Shown here piece by piece: positions 8,145 to 17,591 of a stretch of DNA of 64,000 bases. This stretch comes from Tepidibacter aestuarii (lineage in GTDB: Bacteria > Bacillota > Clostridia > Peptostreptococcales > Peptostreptococcaceae): the NCBI RefSeq assembly GCF_934924865.1, contig NZ_OW235315.1:434001-498000 (forward strand). Direction: 5' to 3'. Both the position numbers and the translations under genes were made by a program. The notes under the pieces were generated by a model. That model was given only the letters and a program-made list of their open reading frames with translations. It was not told the origin of the DNA and searched no databases. The first letter of the stretch is position 1, and every line of letters begins with the position of its first letter.

Positions 8145-9293
8145 ATGAAATCAGTATATTTAGACAATGCAGCAACTTCTTTTCCAAAAGCTATAGGTGT
8201 TTCAAAAAGTATTCTAAATTACTTAGATAATATAGGTTGTAATGTAAATAGAGGAGCTTATAGTTCTTCATTTGAAGCAGAAAATATAGTATTTGAAACT
8301 AGAGAATTAATTTGTAAGTTATTTAACTTTGATAAAGAAGAAAATGTAGTTTTTACAAAAAACGTAACAGAGAGTTTAAATGTATTAATAAAAGGATTAA
8401 TAAAAAAAGGAGATCATATAATAGTATCTTCTATGGAGCACAACGCTGTTATGAGACCTATTAATTCATTAACGAAACAAGGTGTAGAATTTTGTAGGGT
8501 ACAGTGTAGTGTATTTGGAGAATTAAATGCTAGTGATTTAATAAAAAATATAAAGCCCAATACAAAGGCCGTTATTATGACACATGCTTCTAATGTATGT
8601 GGAACAATATTAAATCTTGAAGAAATAGGTAAGATTTGCAGAGATAATAATATATTTTTCATTATAGATTCTGCTCAAACAGCTGGATTTTTAAATGTAG
8701 ATTATAAAAAGTTAAATGCTGATGCTATAGCTTTTACAGGACATAAATCACTTTTAGGACCACAGGGAATAGGAGGATTTGTTGTAAGTGATAAATTAGT
8801 AGATGAAATGAGTACTTTTATAGAAGGAGGAACAGGAAGCTTATCAGAACATGAAATTCAACCAGATTATATGCCGGATAAATTCGAGGCAGGTACTTTG
8901 AATATTCCTGGAATATATGGACTTAATGCTTCTTTGAAATATTTGTTTGAAGAAGGAATAGATTCAATAAGAGAAAAAGAATTAAATCTTTTAAATGTAT
9001 TTTTAGAAAAAGTTAATAATATAGAAAATATAAGGGTAATAGGGAAAAGCGGAATAGAGGGAAGAACAGCTTTAGTTTCTATAGATTTTAAAGAGTATGA
9101 TAATGCAGCTATATCATATAAGCTTTATGAAGATTTTGGTATTATGACAAGATGCGGACTTCATTGTGCTCCTTTTGCACATAAAACTTTAGGAACTTTT
9201 CCTGATGGCACAGTAAGATTCAGCTTTAGTCATTTTAATACTATTGATGAAGTTAATTACACTATTAATAGTATAGTTAAGTGCTTAAAATAG
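8145..9293 (+). CDS. Class V aminotransferase / cysteine desulfurase-like (EF2568 type)
   Basis: 382-residue PLP enzyme. The PLP lysine is Lys201 in TGHKSLLGPQG, preceded by DSAQTAG with the cofactor-binding Asp. The mobile loop TRCGLHCAP provides Cys337/Cys341 as candidate persulfide or selenide cysteines. This subfamily (modelled on Enterococcus faecalis EF2568) is linked to selenium-dependent molybdenum hydroxylases. Divergent placement from yedE fits release of sulfur/selenium from cysteine or selenocysteine. A closely similar paralogue lies at 61055. The start has AGGAGGG. Confidence 0.85.
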   Translation: MKSVYLDNAATSFPKAIGVSKSILNYLDNIGCNVNRGAYSSSFEAENIVFETRELICKLFNFDKEENVVFTKNVTESLNVLIKGLIKKGDHIIVSSMEHNAVMRPINSLTKQGVEFCRVQCSVFGELNASDLIKNIKPNTKAVIMTHASNVCGTILNLEEIGKICRDNNIFFIIDSAQTAGFLNVDYKKLNADAIAFTGHKSLLGPQGIGGFVVSDKLVDEMSTFIEGGTGSLSEHEIQPDYMPDKFEAGTLNIPGIYGLNASLKYLFEEGIDSIREKELNLLNVFLEKVNNIENIRVIGKSGIEGRTALVSIDFKEYDNAAISYKLYEDFGIMTRCGLHCAPFAHKTLGTFPDGTVRFSFSHFNTIDEVNYTINSIVKCLK

Positions 9294-9320
9294 ATGTAAA
9301 AAACTTATTTATAACAAATA

Positions 9321-9360
9321 AAAAAACTCTATCACGATGATTGATAGCATAGAGTTTTTT
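9321..9360 (+). terminator. Rho-independent terminator
   Basis: Twelve-base arms, left AAAAAACTCTAT and right ATAGAGTTTTTT, separated by 16 nt, downstream of the desulfurase gene; the arms contain a nested CTATCA/TGATAG pairing. Confidence 0.85.
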
Positions 9361-9471
9361 TATAACAAAAATATACAATTTGGTTATATAATAAGCATGA
9401 CGTTACTTTAGATGAAGTGAGTTGTACATAATATCGAGTTAGAAAGATAACTATTAAAGGGGGACAAGACT

Positions 9472-9921
9472 ATGAAAAAGAAAATTTTAGCATTGTTATT
9501 AATGATGATCCTTGCTGTATCTGTAGTAGGATGTGGATCAAATGAGGTACAAGAAAATACAGGAGAAGAAAAGACGTATCAGTACTATACCGCAGAACAG
9601 GTTAAAGAAGCAATTGAAAATGGTGATGATATAACACTTGTGGATATACAGGTTGAAGAAGAGTGGAATGCGCATCATATAAAAGGAGCTATATCTACAA
9701 AAGCCTATCCAGTTAAAACTGATGAAGAAAGAGCTAAGGTTGATGCTGTAATACCTAAACTTGAAGGAGATAATCCGATAATAGTAGTGTGTCCAGGAGG
9801 TAAAGGTGGAGCTCAAAGAACTATAGACCATCTTATTAAAAGTGGTGTAAAGGCTGAAAGACTTTTCATACTTGAAAATGGTCAAGGTGGATGGCCTTAT
9901 GATGAGCTTTTAGAAAAATAG
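9472..9921 (+). CDS. Rhodanese-domain lipoprotein
   Basis: 149 residues. A lipoprotein signal ends at Cys21 (SVVGC), so it is anchored outside the membrane. The rest is one rhodanese domain: an LVDIQVEEEW strand near residue 57, and the active loop CPGGKGGA with nucleophile Cys107, which can carry a persulfide or selenylsulfide. The GGQGGW near the end matches the usual G-G-W of the fold. The ribosome site is AAAGGGGG. It follows the selenium/sulfur cluster in the same orientation but behind a terminator. A role in extracellular sulfane-sulfur chemistry is likely; the acceptor is unknown. Confidence 0.85.
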   Translation: MKKKILALLLMMILAVSVVGCGSNEVQENTGEEKTYQYYTAEQVKEAIENGDDITLVDIQVEEEWNAHHIKGAISTKAYPVKTDEERAKVDAVIPKLEGDNPIIVVCPGGKGGAQRTIDHLIKSGVKAERLFILENGQGGWPYDELLEK

Positions 9922-9934
9922 AAAAGAAATGTAA

Positions 9935-9963
9935 TTGTAAAAAAATTCAAAATAATATATAAT
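9935..9963 (+). promoter_or_regulatory. Sigma-A-type promoter for the leader/MFS unit
   Basis: TTGTAA at 9935-9940, a 17-nt spacer and TATAAT at 9958-9963. Transcription would start around 9970, leaving a short 5' end before the leader peptide. Confidence 0.65.
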
Positions 9964-9995
9964 AAAGGAAATACTATTGTAAAGGAGGATTAAGA

Positions 9996-10091
9996 ATGAA
10001 GATTATGGCTTATAGTTGTTCAGTTTCAAAAAATGGCGTATCTCTTTTTTACGGGAGAAGTGCGTTCATTGTTAAGAAACTACGAGTATAA
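9996..10091 (+). CDS. 31-residue leader peptide upstream of MFS exporter
   Basis: ATG at 9996 follows AAAGGAGG at ideal spacing and encodes 31 residues ending GRSAFIVKKLRV before TAA 10089. It is too short for a functional enzyme and matches no family I know. Its end contains KLR, a positively charged residue-X-positive pattern of the kind that stalls ribosomes with bound macrolides in leader peptides such as ErmDL. Downstream the transcript can sequester the ribosome site of the exporter gene. Role as an inducible attenuator peptide is inference; the ORF and its strong ribosome site are directly visible. Confidence 0.7.
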   Translation: MKIMAYSCSVSKNGVSLFYGRSAFIVKKLRV

Positions 10092-10167
10092 GGTCGTAAT
10101 TTTTTAATCCTTATATAAAGACGCACACTCCTAATTATCGATGTTTAACAATACAAAATTAGGAGTG
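10060..10167 (+). promoter_or_regulatory. Leader RNA hairpins that sequester the MFS ribosome site
   Basis: Several pairings are visible. CACTCCTAATT (10126-10136) pairs with AATTAGGAGTG (10157-10167), burying the AGGAG of the next gene. ATTGTTAA (10068-10075, inside the leader ORF) pairs with TTAACAAT (10145-10152) in that hairpin's loop. GTGCGT (10060-10065) pairs with ACGCAC (10121-10126). TACGA/TCGTA at 10081-10098 followed by Ts may be a weak attenuator. Alternative folds depending on ribosome position on the leader are therefore plausible. Confidence 0.7.
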
Positions 10168-10174
10168 ATTTTTT

Positions 10175-11329
10175 ATGCAAAAAAATATTAAATTAAGTTA
10201 CGTATACAACTTTTTCTTTAGTTTTAATATAACATCAGCTATTTGGGTACTATACCTAAGCTTCAAAGGACTTACCTTGGTAGAAATAGGTTTATTAGAA
10301 TCTATATTTCATTTAACTAGCTTTTTATGTGAAATTCCAACTGGAGCTATTGCAGATATATATGGACGAAAAACAAGTATTATAATAAGTAGAATTTTTA
10401 GCTTTATATCAACAGTTCTTATGATTTGTTCAGATAGTTTTACTGGGTATGCTTTTAGTTTTGTATTTTCAGCTTTATCGTATAACCTACATTCTGGAGC
10501 AGCAGAATCTATAATATACGATAGCATGAAGCTTTTGAATAAAGAAGGTGAATACAAAAAGACGTACGGATCAATATCCTTTTACATGGAAATCGCAAGA
10601 GGATTGGCTATATTACTTGGAGGAATACTTTCTGACTTTAGATTTGTGTATGCGTATGGTTTAGCCTTGTTTATAGATATATTTGCATTAAGTAGTGCGA
10701 CATTTTATGTTGAACCTAATATAGAGCATAAGAGTCACAATGAAAATGTATTTATACATCAATTAAAAGAAAGCTTTAAGATATTAAAGGAAAGAAAAAT
10801 AGCTCTATATTTGATTTTATTTTACGCTTTTATATCTACGATAGATACTACAGTATACTTTTATTGTCAAAAGCACTTTGAGAATATGAGTATATCTAGA
10901 ACTTCAATAGCTATTATCTATGGAGTAACCAATGTATTAGGAGCTATAAGCTCTAAGTATGCTTATGTTGTAGAGAAAAGATTAAATAAGAAAACTATTA
11001 TTACAATGCTTTGTATTGCAAATATTTTTATACTAATTGGATTCTCAGTATTTAAAGGATATTTTTCTATTATAATCTTTTTATTATCTTGTATGATAAG
11101 TGGATTTACGATACCTATTTTTAGTGATTATATAAACTCTTTAATCCCATCACAATATAGAGCAACTATACTATCATTTGATTCTGTATGTTTTAGCATA
11201 TTTATGCTAGTATTATTCCCGATTGTTGGATTGATGGCTCAAAGTTTTGGAATAGCAACGGCATTTGGAATTATAGGGGGAGTACTTATACCTATAGTTG
11301 GGATTATAGTTTATAAGATGAAAGATTAA
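10175..11329 (+). CDS. MFS transporter, probable drug efflux pump
   Basis: 384 residues, about 12 transmembrane helices. The loop between helices 2 and 3 carries the MFS motif GAIADIYGRKTSIIISR, and the N-terminal half (IWVLYLSFKGLTLVEIGLLE) resembles small-molecule exporters. Its ribosome site AGGAGTG is locked in a hairpin (10126-10167) and a 31-codon leader lies upstream, the arrangement of antibiotic-inducible resistance genes. A macrolide-like or other ribosome-targeting substrate is therefore suggested. Substrate cannot be fixed from the protein sequence alone. A strong hairpin follows the gene. Confidence 0.85.
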   Translation: MQKNIKLSYVYNFFFSFNITSAIWVLYLSFKGLTLVEIGLLESIFHLTSFLCEIPTGAIADIYGRKTSIIISRIFSFISTVLMICSDSFTGYAFSFVFSALSYNLHSGAAESIIYDSMKLLNKEGEYKKTYGSISFYMEIARGLAILLGGILSDFRFVYAYGLALFIDIFALSSATFYVEPNIEHKSHNENVFIHQLKESFKILKERKIALYLILFYAFISTIDTTVYFYCQKHFENMSISRTSIAIIYGVTNVLGAISSKYAYVVEKRLNKKTIITMLCIANIFILIGFSVFKGYFSIIIFLLSCMISGFTIPIFSDYINSLIPSQYRATILSFDSVCFSIFMLVLFPIVGLMAQSFGIATAFGIIGGVLIPIVGIIVYKMKD

Positions 11330-11342
11330 AAGTTATTAATTA

Positions 11343-11378
11343 TATAGCGACGGAATTTTGATGAATTCCGCCGCTATA
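11343..11378. terminator. Hairpin terminator after the MFS gene
   Basis: 15-base arms with one mismatch and a 6-nt loop (left arm starts TATAGCGACGG, right arm ends CCGCTATA). There is no long T-tract, so termination efficiency is uncertain; the htpG promoter starts 4 nt downstream. Confidence 0.6.
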
Positions 11379-11381
11379 ATA

Positions 11382-11410
11382 TTGACATAAAAATTCAAAT
11401 ATGATATATA
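11382..11410 (+). promoter_or_regulatory. htpG promoter
   Basis: TTGACA 11382-11387, 17-nt spacer, TATATA 11405-11410, placed directly upstream of a CIRCE operator. Confidence 0.75.
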
Positions 11411-11421
11411 AAAGATAGGAG

Positions 11422-11448
11422 TTATCACTCGACAACTTAGAGTGCTAA
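11422..11448 (+). promoter_or_regulatory. CIRCE operator (HrcA site) upstream of htpG
   Basis: TTATCACTC, 9 nt, GAGTGCTAA. This is the CIRCE consensus TTAGCACTC-N9-GAGTGCTAA with a single substitution (G to T) in the left arm, located just downstream of a sigma-A promoter where HrcA would block transcription. Confidence 0.9.
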
Positions 11449-11488
11449 CAAAATGATTATATACATAAGGGTGAAAGGAGAGATAAAT

Positions 11489-13363
11489 TTGGAAACTAAA
11501 CAATTCAAAGCAGAATCTAAGAGATTACTAGATCTTATGATCAACTCAATTTATACTCACAGGGAGATTTTTTTAAGAGAGCTTATTTCGAATTCGAGTG
11601 ATGCTATAGATAAGATATACTACAAGGCATTGACTGATGATAATATAACATTTAATAAAGGCGACTACTATATAAGCATAGATGTTGACAAGGACAATAG
11701 AGTAGTTAAAATATCAGATACTGGTATTGGAATGGATAAAGATGAACTTGAAAATAATCTAGGGGTTATAGCTAAGAGTGGATCATTACAGTTCAAAAAG
11801 GATAATGAAATAAAAGATGGACATGATATAATAGGTCAATTTGGAGTAGGTTTTTACTCAGCATTTTTAGTAGCTGATAGTGTAACTGTTGTAAGTAAAT
11901 CTTTTGGGTCTGATGAAGCTTATAAGTGGGAGTCTAAAGGGGTGGAAGGTTACACTATAGAAGAATGTACTAAAGATAGTGTAGGAACAGAAATTACACT
12001 TAAGATAAAAGAAAATACAGAAGATGAAGATTTTGATAAGTATTTAGAAGAGTATACAATAAGATCTATAATCAAGAAATACTCTGATTTTATAAGATAC
12101 CCAATTAAGATGGATGTAACTACTAAAAAGCCTAAAGAAGGAACTGAAGGTGAATTCGAAGACGTTGTACAAGAAGAAACTATAAATAGCATGGTTCCTA
12201 TATGGAGAAAGAATAAGAATGAGCTTAAAGATGAAGACTATCAAAACTTTTATGCAGAAAAGCATTATGGATTTGATAAGCCTCTAAAGCATGTTCACCT
12301 TAGTGTTGATGGTATGATAAGATATAATGCTATCTTATATATTCCAGAGAAAACTCCATTTGATTTTTATACTAAAGAGTATGAAAAAGGTTTAGAGCTT
12401 TATTCGAGCGGAGTTATGATTATGGAAAAATGCTCTGATTTACTTCCAGATTATTTTGGATTTGTAAAAGGTATAGTAGACTCTGAAGATTTATCTTTAA
12501 ATATATCAAGAGAAATACTACAACATGATAGACAATTAAAGTCTATTGCTAAGAATATAAAGAATAAAATAAAGAATGAGTTAAAGAACTTATTAAAGAA
12601 TGAAAGAGAAAAGTATGAGAAGTTCTATGAATCATTTGGAAGACACTTAAAGTATGGGGTTTATAGTGATTTTGGAGCTAATAAAGAAGTACTTCAAGAT
12701 TTACTTATGTTCTATTCATCAAAAGAGAAGAAGATGGTTACTTTAGATGAATATGTATCTAGAATGCCTGAGGATCAAAAGTATATATACTATGCTGCTG
12801 GAGAGTCTATTGATAGAATTGATAAACTACCACAAACTGATCTTATAAAGGATAAAGGATATGAAATACTTTACTTTACAGATGATGTAGATGAATTTGC
12901 TATAAGAGTTCTTATGAATTATAAAGAAAAAGAGTTCAAGTCTGTATCTAGTAAAGATTTAGGAATAGAATCAGATGATAGTGAAACTTCAGTTGATGAG
13001 AATGAAAACAAAGATTTATTTAACTTTATGAAAGAATCTTTAGCTGATAAGGTTAAGTATGTTAAAGCATCTAAGAGACTTAAGAAGCATCCTGTATGCT
13101 TATCAAATGAAGGGGATCTTAGTATAGAAATGGAAAAAATACTAAATGCTATGCCTGAGAGCCAAGGTGTAAAAGCGGATAAGGTATTAGAGATAAATGT
13201 AAATCACGATATATTTAAATCTTTAAAAGATGCTTATGAAAATGACAAAGATAAGTTTAAGTTATATACAGGATTACTTTACAACCAAGCTCTTCTTATA
13301 GAAGGACTTCCTATAGAAGATCCTGTAGAGTTTACTAATAACATGTGTAAGATAATGAAATAG
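11489..13363 (+). CDS. htpG: Molecular chaperone HtpG (Hsp90)
   Basis: 624 residues from the TTG start. I prefer TTG 11489 because AAAGGAG lies 8 nt before it and the sequence then begins [17 protein letters not shown] as in other HtpGs; an in-frame ATG at 11453 has no ribosome site and lies too near the operator. The N-terminal ATPase domain shows [23 protein letters not shown] and [11 protein letters not shown]; the middle-domain arginine is in NISREILQ. Cytosolic ATP-dependent chaperone. Heat control by HrcA is indicated by the CIRCE element. A terminator follows. Confidence 0.95.
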   Translation: METKQFKAESKRLLDLMINSIYTHREIFLRELISNSSDAIDKIYYKALTDDNITFNKGDYYISIDVDKDNRVVKISDTGIGMDKDELENNLGVIAKSGSLQFKKDNEIKDGHDIIGQFGVGFYSAFLVADSVTVVSKSFGSDEAYKWESKGVEGYTIEECTKDSVGTEITLKIKENTEDEDFDKYLEEYTIRSIIKKYSDFIRYPIKMDVTTKKPKEGTEGEFEDVVQEETINSMVPIWRKNKNELKDEDYQNFYAEKHYGFDKPLKHVHLSVDGMIRYNAILYIPEKTPFDFYTKEYEKGLELYSSGVMIMEKCSDLLPDYFGFVKGIVDSEDLSLNISREILQHDRQLKSIAKNIKNKIKNELKNLLKNEREKYEKFYESFGRHLKYGVYSDFGANKEVLQDLLMFYSSKEKKMVTLDEYVSRMPEDQKYIYYAAGESIDRIDKLPQTDLIKDKGYEILYFTDDVDEFAIRVLMNYKEKEFKSVSSKDLGIESDDSETSVDENENKDLFNFMKESLADKVKYVKASKRLKKHPVCLSNEGDLSIEMEKILNAMPESQGVKADKVLEINVNHDIFKSLKDAYENDKDKFKLYTGLLYNQALLIEGLPIEDPVEFTNNMCKIMK

Positions 13364-13372
13364 ATATGATAA

Positions 13373-13413
13373 AATAATAAACTCCTTGAATTTTATTCAA
13401 GGAGTTTATTATT
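13373..13413. terminator. Terminator after htpG
   Basis: 18-base perfect arms (core AAACTCCTTGAA) around a 5-nt loop, A/T-rich on both outer sides. Confidence 0.85.
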
Positions 13414-13428
13414 TTATCCGAAAGTTAA

Positions 13429-13490
13429 TTGACATTATATATTTTTTTTAATACAATAATATCATAAAACGATATCGTAGTTCGATATCG
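13429..13490 (+). promoter_or_regulatory. Promoter and double CGATATCG operator of the padR-fetAB operon
   Basis: TTGACA (13429-13434), 17 nt, TACAAT (13452-13457). Two copies of the palindrome CGATATCG follow at 13470-13477 and 13483-13490, centres 13 bp apart, across the expected transcription start. It is a natural site for the PadR repressor encoded directly downstream. Confidence 0.75.
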
Positions 13491-13515
13491 AAATGAATTA
13501 TACAAGGAGAGAAAA

Positions 13516-13842
13516 ATGAAAGATAAGATATTAAGAAAATTGTTTTTAGGTTTTATGCAAATACATATACTTCATCATGCTAAAGAAAAGCCTATATACG
13601 GAACATGGATTATGGAAGAATTGCAAGAGCATGGATATAAGACTAGTCCAGGGACCTTATATCCTATGTTAAATAGAATGGAAAAAGAAGGTCTATTATT
13701 AAAAACAGAAGAAAATGTTGACGGGAGAATAATAAAGTTTTATACGACAACAAAACTAGGAGAAGAAATTTTAGATGAAGCAAAAGAGAAAGCAGGTGAA
13801 CTATTTGGGGAAATAGAAGAAAAGGGTGATGACGTTGATTAA
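13516..13842 (+). CDS. PadR-family transcriptional regulator
   Basis: 108 residues. It is a winged-helix repressor of the PadR type: PIYGTWIMEELQEHGYKTSPGTLYPMLNRMEKEGLL covers the recognition helix and wing (YG...SPGTLYP.L), then a short C-terminal dimerisation helix. It probably binds the double palindrome 26 bp upstream and controls itself and the following ABC exporter. Its 3' end overlaps the ATPase gene. The inducer is unknown; a metal or heme-related signal would fit the FetAB neighbours. Confidence 0.88.
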   Translation: MKDKILRKLFLGFMQIHILHHAKEKPIYGTWIMEELQEHGYKTSPGTLYPMLNRMEKEGLLLKTEENVDGRIIKFYTTTKLGEEILDEAKEKAGELFGEIEEKGDDVD

Positions 13843-14449
13843 ATTTAAAAATATAAATTTAAGATTTGATGATAAGGTTATATTTGAAAATTTTAATATG
13901 GATGTTATGGACGGGGAAAAAATACTTTTAAAATCTCCTTCAGGTAAAGGAAAATCAACATTACTTAAATTACTTTTGGGATTTCACAAGATAAACTCAG
14001 GAGAAATATTATTTGATTCTAGGAAATTAGAGAAGAATAATCTTGTGTATTTTAGAACTAACATAGCTTATTTAAGTCAAGATGTTGAATTAAGAAATCA
14101 AAATATTTGGGACTTAATTGTTGAGGTCTTTTCTTATAAACATAATAAGAATATAAAAATTACTAAAGAGAAGTTTTTAGATGTTGCAAATTATTTTGAT
14201 CTACCAAAAGATATCATAAAAAAGGAAGCAAGAGAGCTTTCAGGCGGAGAAAGACAAAGATTAGGTCTTGTTATATGTATATTATTAGATAGAAAAGTAT
14301 GGCTTTTAGATGAAGTAACTTCTGGACTTGATAAAGATATGAAGCAAAGAGTAGTAGACTATGTTTTAAAGCTGGATAAGACAGTTTTAATAGTTTCACA
14401 TGATAATATTTGGAGTGAAAATAATATCGTCAGAATAGAGGAGTGGTAA
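13829..14449 (+). CDS. fetA: ABC transporter ATPase, FetA/YbbL-like
   Basis: About 206 residues, a single nucleotide-binding domain. Walker A is SPSGKGKST, signature LSGGERQRLGLV, Walker B VWLLDEVTSGLD, H-loop IVSHDN. It overlaps padR by 14 nt; the start could be GTG 13826, ATG 13829 or TTG 13835, with AAAAGGG just before. Paired with the UPF0014-type permease immediately downstream it matches FetAB, an exporter associated with iron homeostasis and peroxide resistance in E. coli. Function here rests on that pairing. Confidence 0.8.
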   Translation: MTLIKFKNINLRFDDKVIFENFNMDVMDGEKILLKSPSGKGKSTLLKLLLGFHKINSGEILFDSRKLEKNNLVYFRTNIAYLSQDVELRNQNIWDLIVEVFSYKHNKNIKITKEKFLDVANYFDLPKDIIKKEARELSGGERQRLGLVICILLDRKVWLLDEVTSGLDKDMKQRVVDYVLKLDKTVLIVSHDNIWSENNIVRIEEW

Positions 14450-14452
14450 ATA

Positions 14453-15229
14453 ATGAATGTACATGAAATTTCTTATTTATCTATAGCCAGCTTAGTTTTT
14501 TTTATAATCCCAATTATTCTAATAAACAATAAGTTGGGTATTAATATAAATAAAAAAATGTTTTTTTCTATAGGCAGAATGGTAATACAGCTTACTTTAG
14601 TTGGGGTGTTTTTGCAATACCTTTTTGATATTAATAATCCTTATTTAAATTTTTCTTATTTAGTTTTTATGATATTTATTGCTAGTTTTTCAACAGTTAA
14701 ATCTTGTGGTTTGAATATAAAAAAGTTCATCATTCCATTATTTTCATCATTTATAATTCCAAATATAATTGTATTAATGTTTTTTAATGTTTTTGTTATA
14801 AGAACGGAGAATGTGTTTAATGCTCAATATATGATTACTATTGCAGGAATGTTATTAGGTAATAATTTAAGCGGTAATATTATATGTATAAACAATTTTC
14901 ACAATAGTATAAGAGAAAATAAAGAAGAGTATTATTATTTTTTAAGTATTAGTGGAAATAAGATAGAAGCTTTGAAACCATATTTTAAAAATGCTGTTTT
15001 ATCTTCTGTAAATCCTACAATAGCGTCTATAGAAACAATAGGATTGGTGTCTTTGCCAGGAATGATGACAGGACAGATTTTAGGTGGGGCAATACCATTA
15101 ACAGCAATAAAGTACCAGATAGCTATAATGATAGCTATTTTAATAGTAAGGTATTTTGGATCTATTTTAGCATTAATTCTTACTGGTTTAAAAATGTTTG
15201 ATGAATATGATATTTTAACAATTAGATAA
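14453..15229 (+). CDS. fetB: ABC exporter permease, FetB/YbbM (UPF0014) type
   Basis: 258 residues with about seven transmembrane helices. Family landmarks are the segment GRMVIQLTLVGVFLQYLF and the cytoplasmic GLVSLPGMMTGQILGGAIPLTAIKYQ region, which couples to the ATPase. It begins 3 nt after the ATPase stop. Acts in the cytoplasmic membrane, probably exporting iron or another metal. The three-gene unit padR-fetA-fetB is closed by a strong hairpin at 15235. Confidence 0.82.
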   Translation: MNVHEISYLSIASLVFFIIPIILINNKLGININKKMFFSIGRMVIQLTLVGVFLQYLFDINNPYLNFSYLVFMIFIASFSTVKSCGLNIKKFIIPLFSSFIIPNIIVLMFFNVFVIRTENVFNAQYMITIAGMLLGNNLSGNIICINNFHNSIRENKEEYYYFLSISGNKIEALKPYFKNAVLSSVNPTIASIETIGLVSLPGMMTGQILGGAIPLTAIKYQIAIMIAILIVRYFGSILALILTGLKMFDEYDILTIR

Positions 15230-15234
15230 AAGAA

Positions 15235-15277
15235 AAATATAAGTATAGAAATAGAAGCTATTTCTATACTTATATTT
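15235..15277. terminator. Bidirectional terminator between fetB and the LDH-like gene
   Basis: 20-base perfect arms with a 3-nt loop, A-rich left and T-rich right, positioned between convergent genes. Confidence 0.9.
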
Positions 15278-15279
15278 GA

Positions 15280-16224
15280 TTAATAATTTATACTATCTAA
15301 AATACCTCTTAACTTATCAGATGATTTTTTTAAGTTATTCATTTCTTCATCTTCTAGATTAAGATCTAATTTCTTACTAACTCCGTGTCTATTTACTATT
15401 GTAGGAATACTTAGTGCAACATCTGAAAGACTGTACTCTCCATTTAGAACACTTGAGACCGTTAAAACAGAGTTCTCATTTCTAAGTATAGCTTCTACAA
15501 TTCTTCTTGTTGCTAGTGATATTCCATATTGAGTAACACCTTTTCTTTTTAGAATTTCATATCCTGCATCTCTTACTTGTTCAAATATTTTTTGAGTATT
15601 AATATCACAGCTATTTATACAAAGAGGGCAGGATTTGTCAATTCTAGATCCAGCTACATTAGTAAGACTCCAAACTGCAACCTCACTATCACCGTGTTCT
15701 CCTATTATATAGCCATGTACATTTCTAGTATCTATGTTAAATTTATTGCTAAGTAAATATCTAAATCTTGAGCTGTCAAGCACAGTACCTGTACCAATTA
15801 CTTTGTTTTTGTCATAATTTACACTTTTTACTGCTACATAAGTTAGTACATCAACAGGGTTTGTTGCTATTATGATTAAGGCATCTTCTGTATATTTAAC
15901 TATTTCTTTCATTGTATTCTCTATGATTTTACTGTTTTTATTAGCAAGATCAAGCCTAGTTTCACCAGGTTGTATACTAGGACCCGCTGTAATTATTATA
16001 ATATCTGCATCTTTACAATCAGAGTAATCTCCAACTCTTATCTCCATCGGCTTTACAAAAGATACACCATGATTTAAATCCATGGCTTCTCCCTCTGCCT
16101 TTTCTTTATTTATATCAATAAGAACTATCTCAGATATTAAACTAGAGTGCATCAAAGTAAAAGCTGTAGTAGAACCTACAAATCCGGTACCTATAATAAT
16201 AACTTTATTAGTTTGTTTATTCAT
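15280..16224 (-). CDS. L-lactate dehydrogenase-like 2-hydroxyacid dehydrogenase
   Basis: 314-residue NAD-dependent LDH/MDH-family enzyme. The Rossmann motif is IIGTGFVGS, Arg90 (ETRLDL) and Arg153 (SSRFR) correspond to the substrate arginines, and His177 in GEHGDSE is the catalytic base. The specificity residue that is Gln in LDH (position 102) and Arg in MDH is here Ile84 in AGPSIQPGETR, so pyruvate may not be the best substrate; a branched 2-oxo acid is possible. Monocistronic, leftward. Confidence 0.85.
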   Translation of the reverse strand: MNKQTNKVIIIGTGFVGSTTAFTLMHSSLISEIVLIDINKEKAEGEAMDLNHGVSFVKPMEIRVGDYSDCKDADIIIITAGPSIQPGETRLDLANKNSKIIENTMKEIVKYTEDALIIIATNPVDVLTYVAVKSVNYDKNKVIGTGTVLDSSRFRYLLSNKFNIDTRNVHGYIIGEHGDSEVAVWSLTNVAGSRIDKSCPLCINSCDINTQKIFEQVRDAGYEILKRKGVTQYGISLATRRIVEAILRNENSVLTVSSVLNGEYSLSDVALSIPTIVNRHGVSKKLDLNLEDEEMNNLKKSSDKLRGILDSINY

Positions 16225-16313
16225 AAATATCTTCCCTTCTAAATTATACGTATGGTTTTAGTATATATTTTATTTGGAATTTTATTTATGAAGGTTAAAC
16301 TTTTTTGACTATT

Positions 16314-17426
<1,113 letters not shown>

Positions 17427-17591
17427 CTATTTATTAATAATGTTTCGTTTTACTTGTTATATACTAATATTCTTTGGAATTTTTATAGAATATAAACGGG
17501 TATTATGAAAAAATCAAAATTAAGAACTAATATTATGAAAGAGAATGTTTATTTTAAGAACTAATTATATAGAGCTAGAAATTTTTCATCA

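Noticed and set aside
9538..9885. 115-codon antisense frame over the rhodanese gene
   Set aside because: It is opposite a well-supported lipoprotein gene, has no ribosome site and shows no protein family features.
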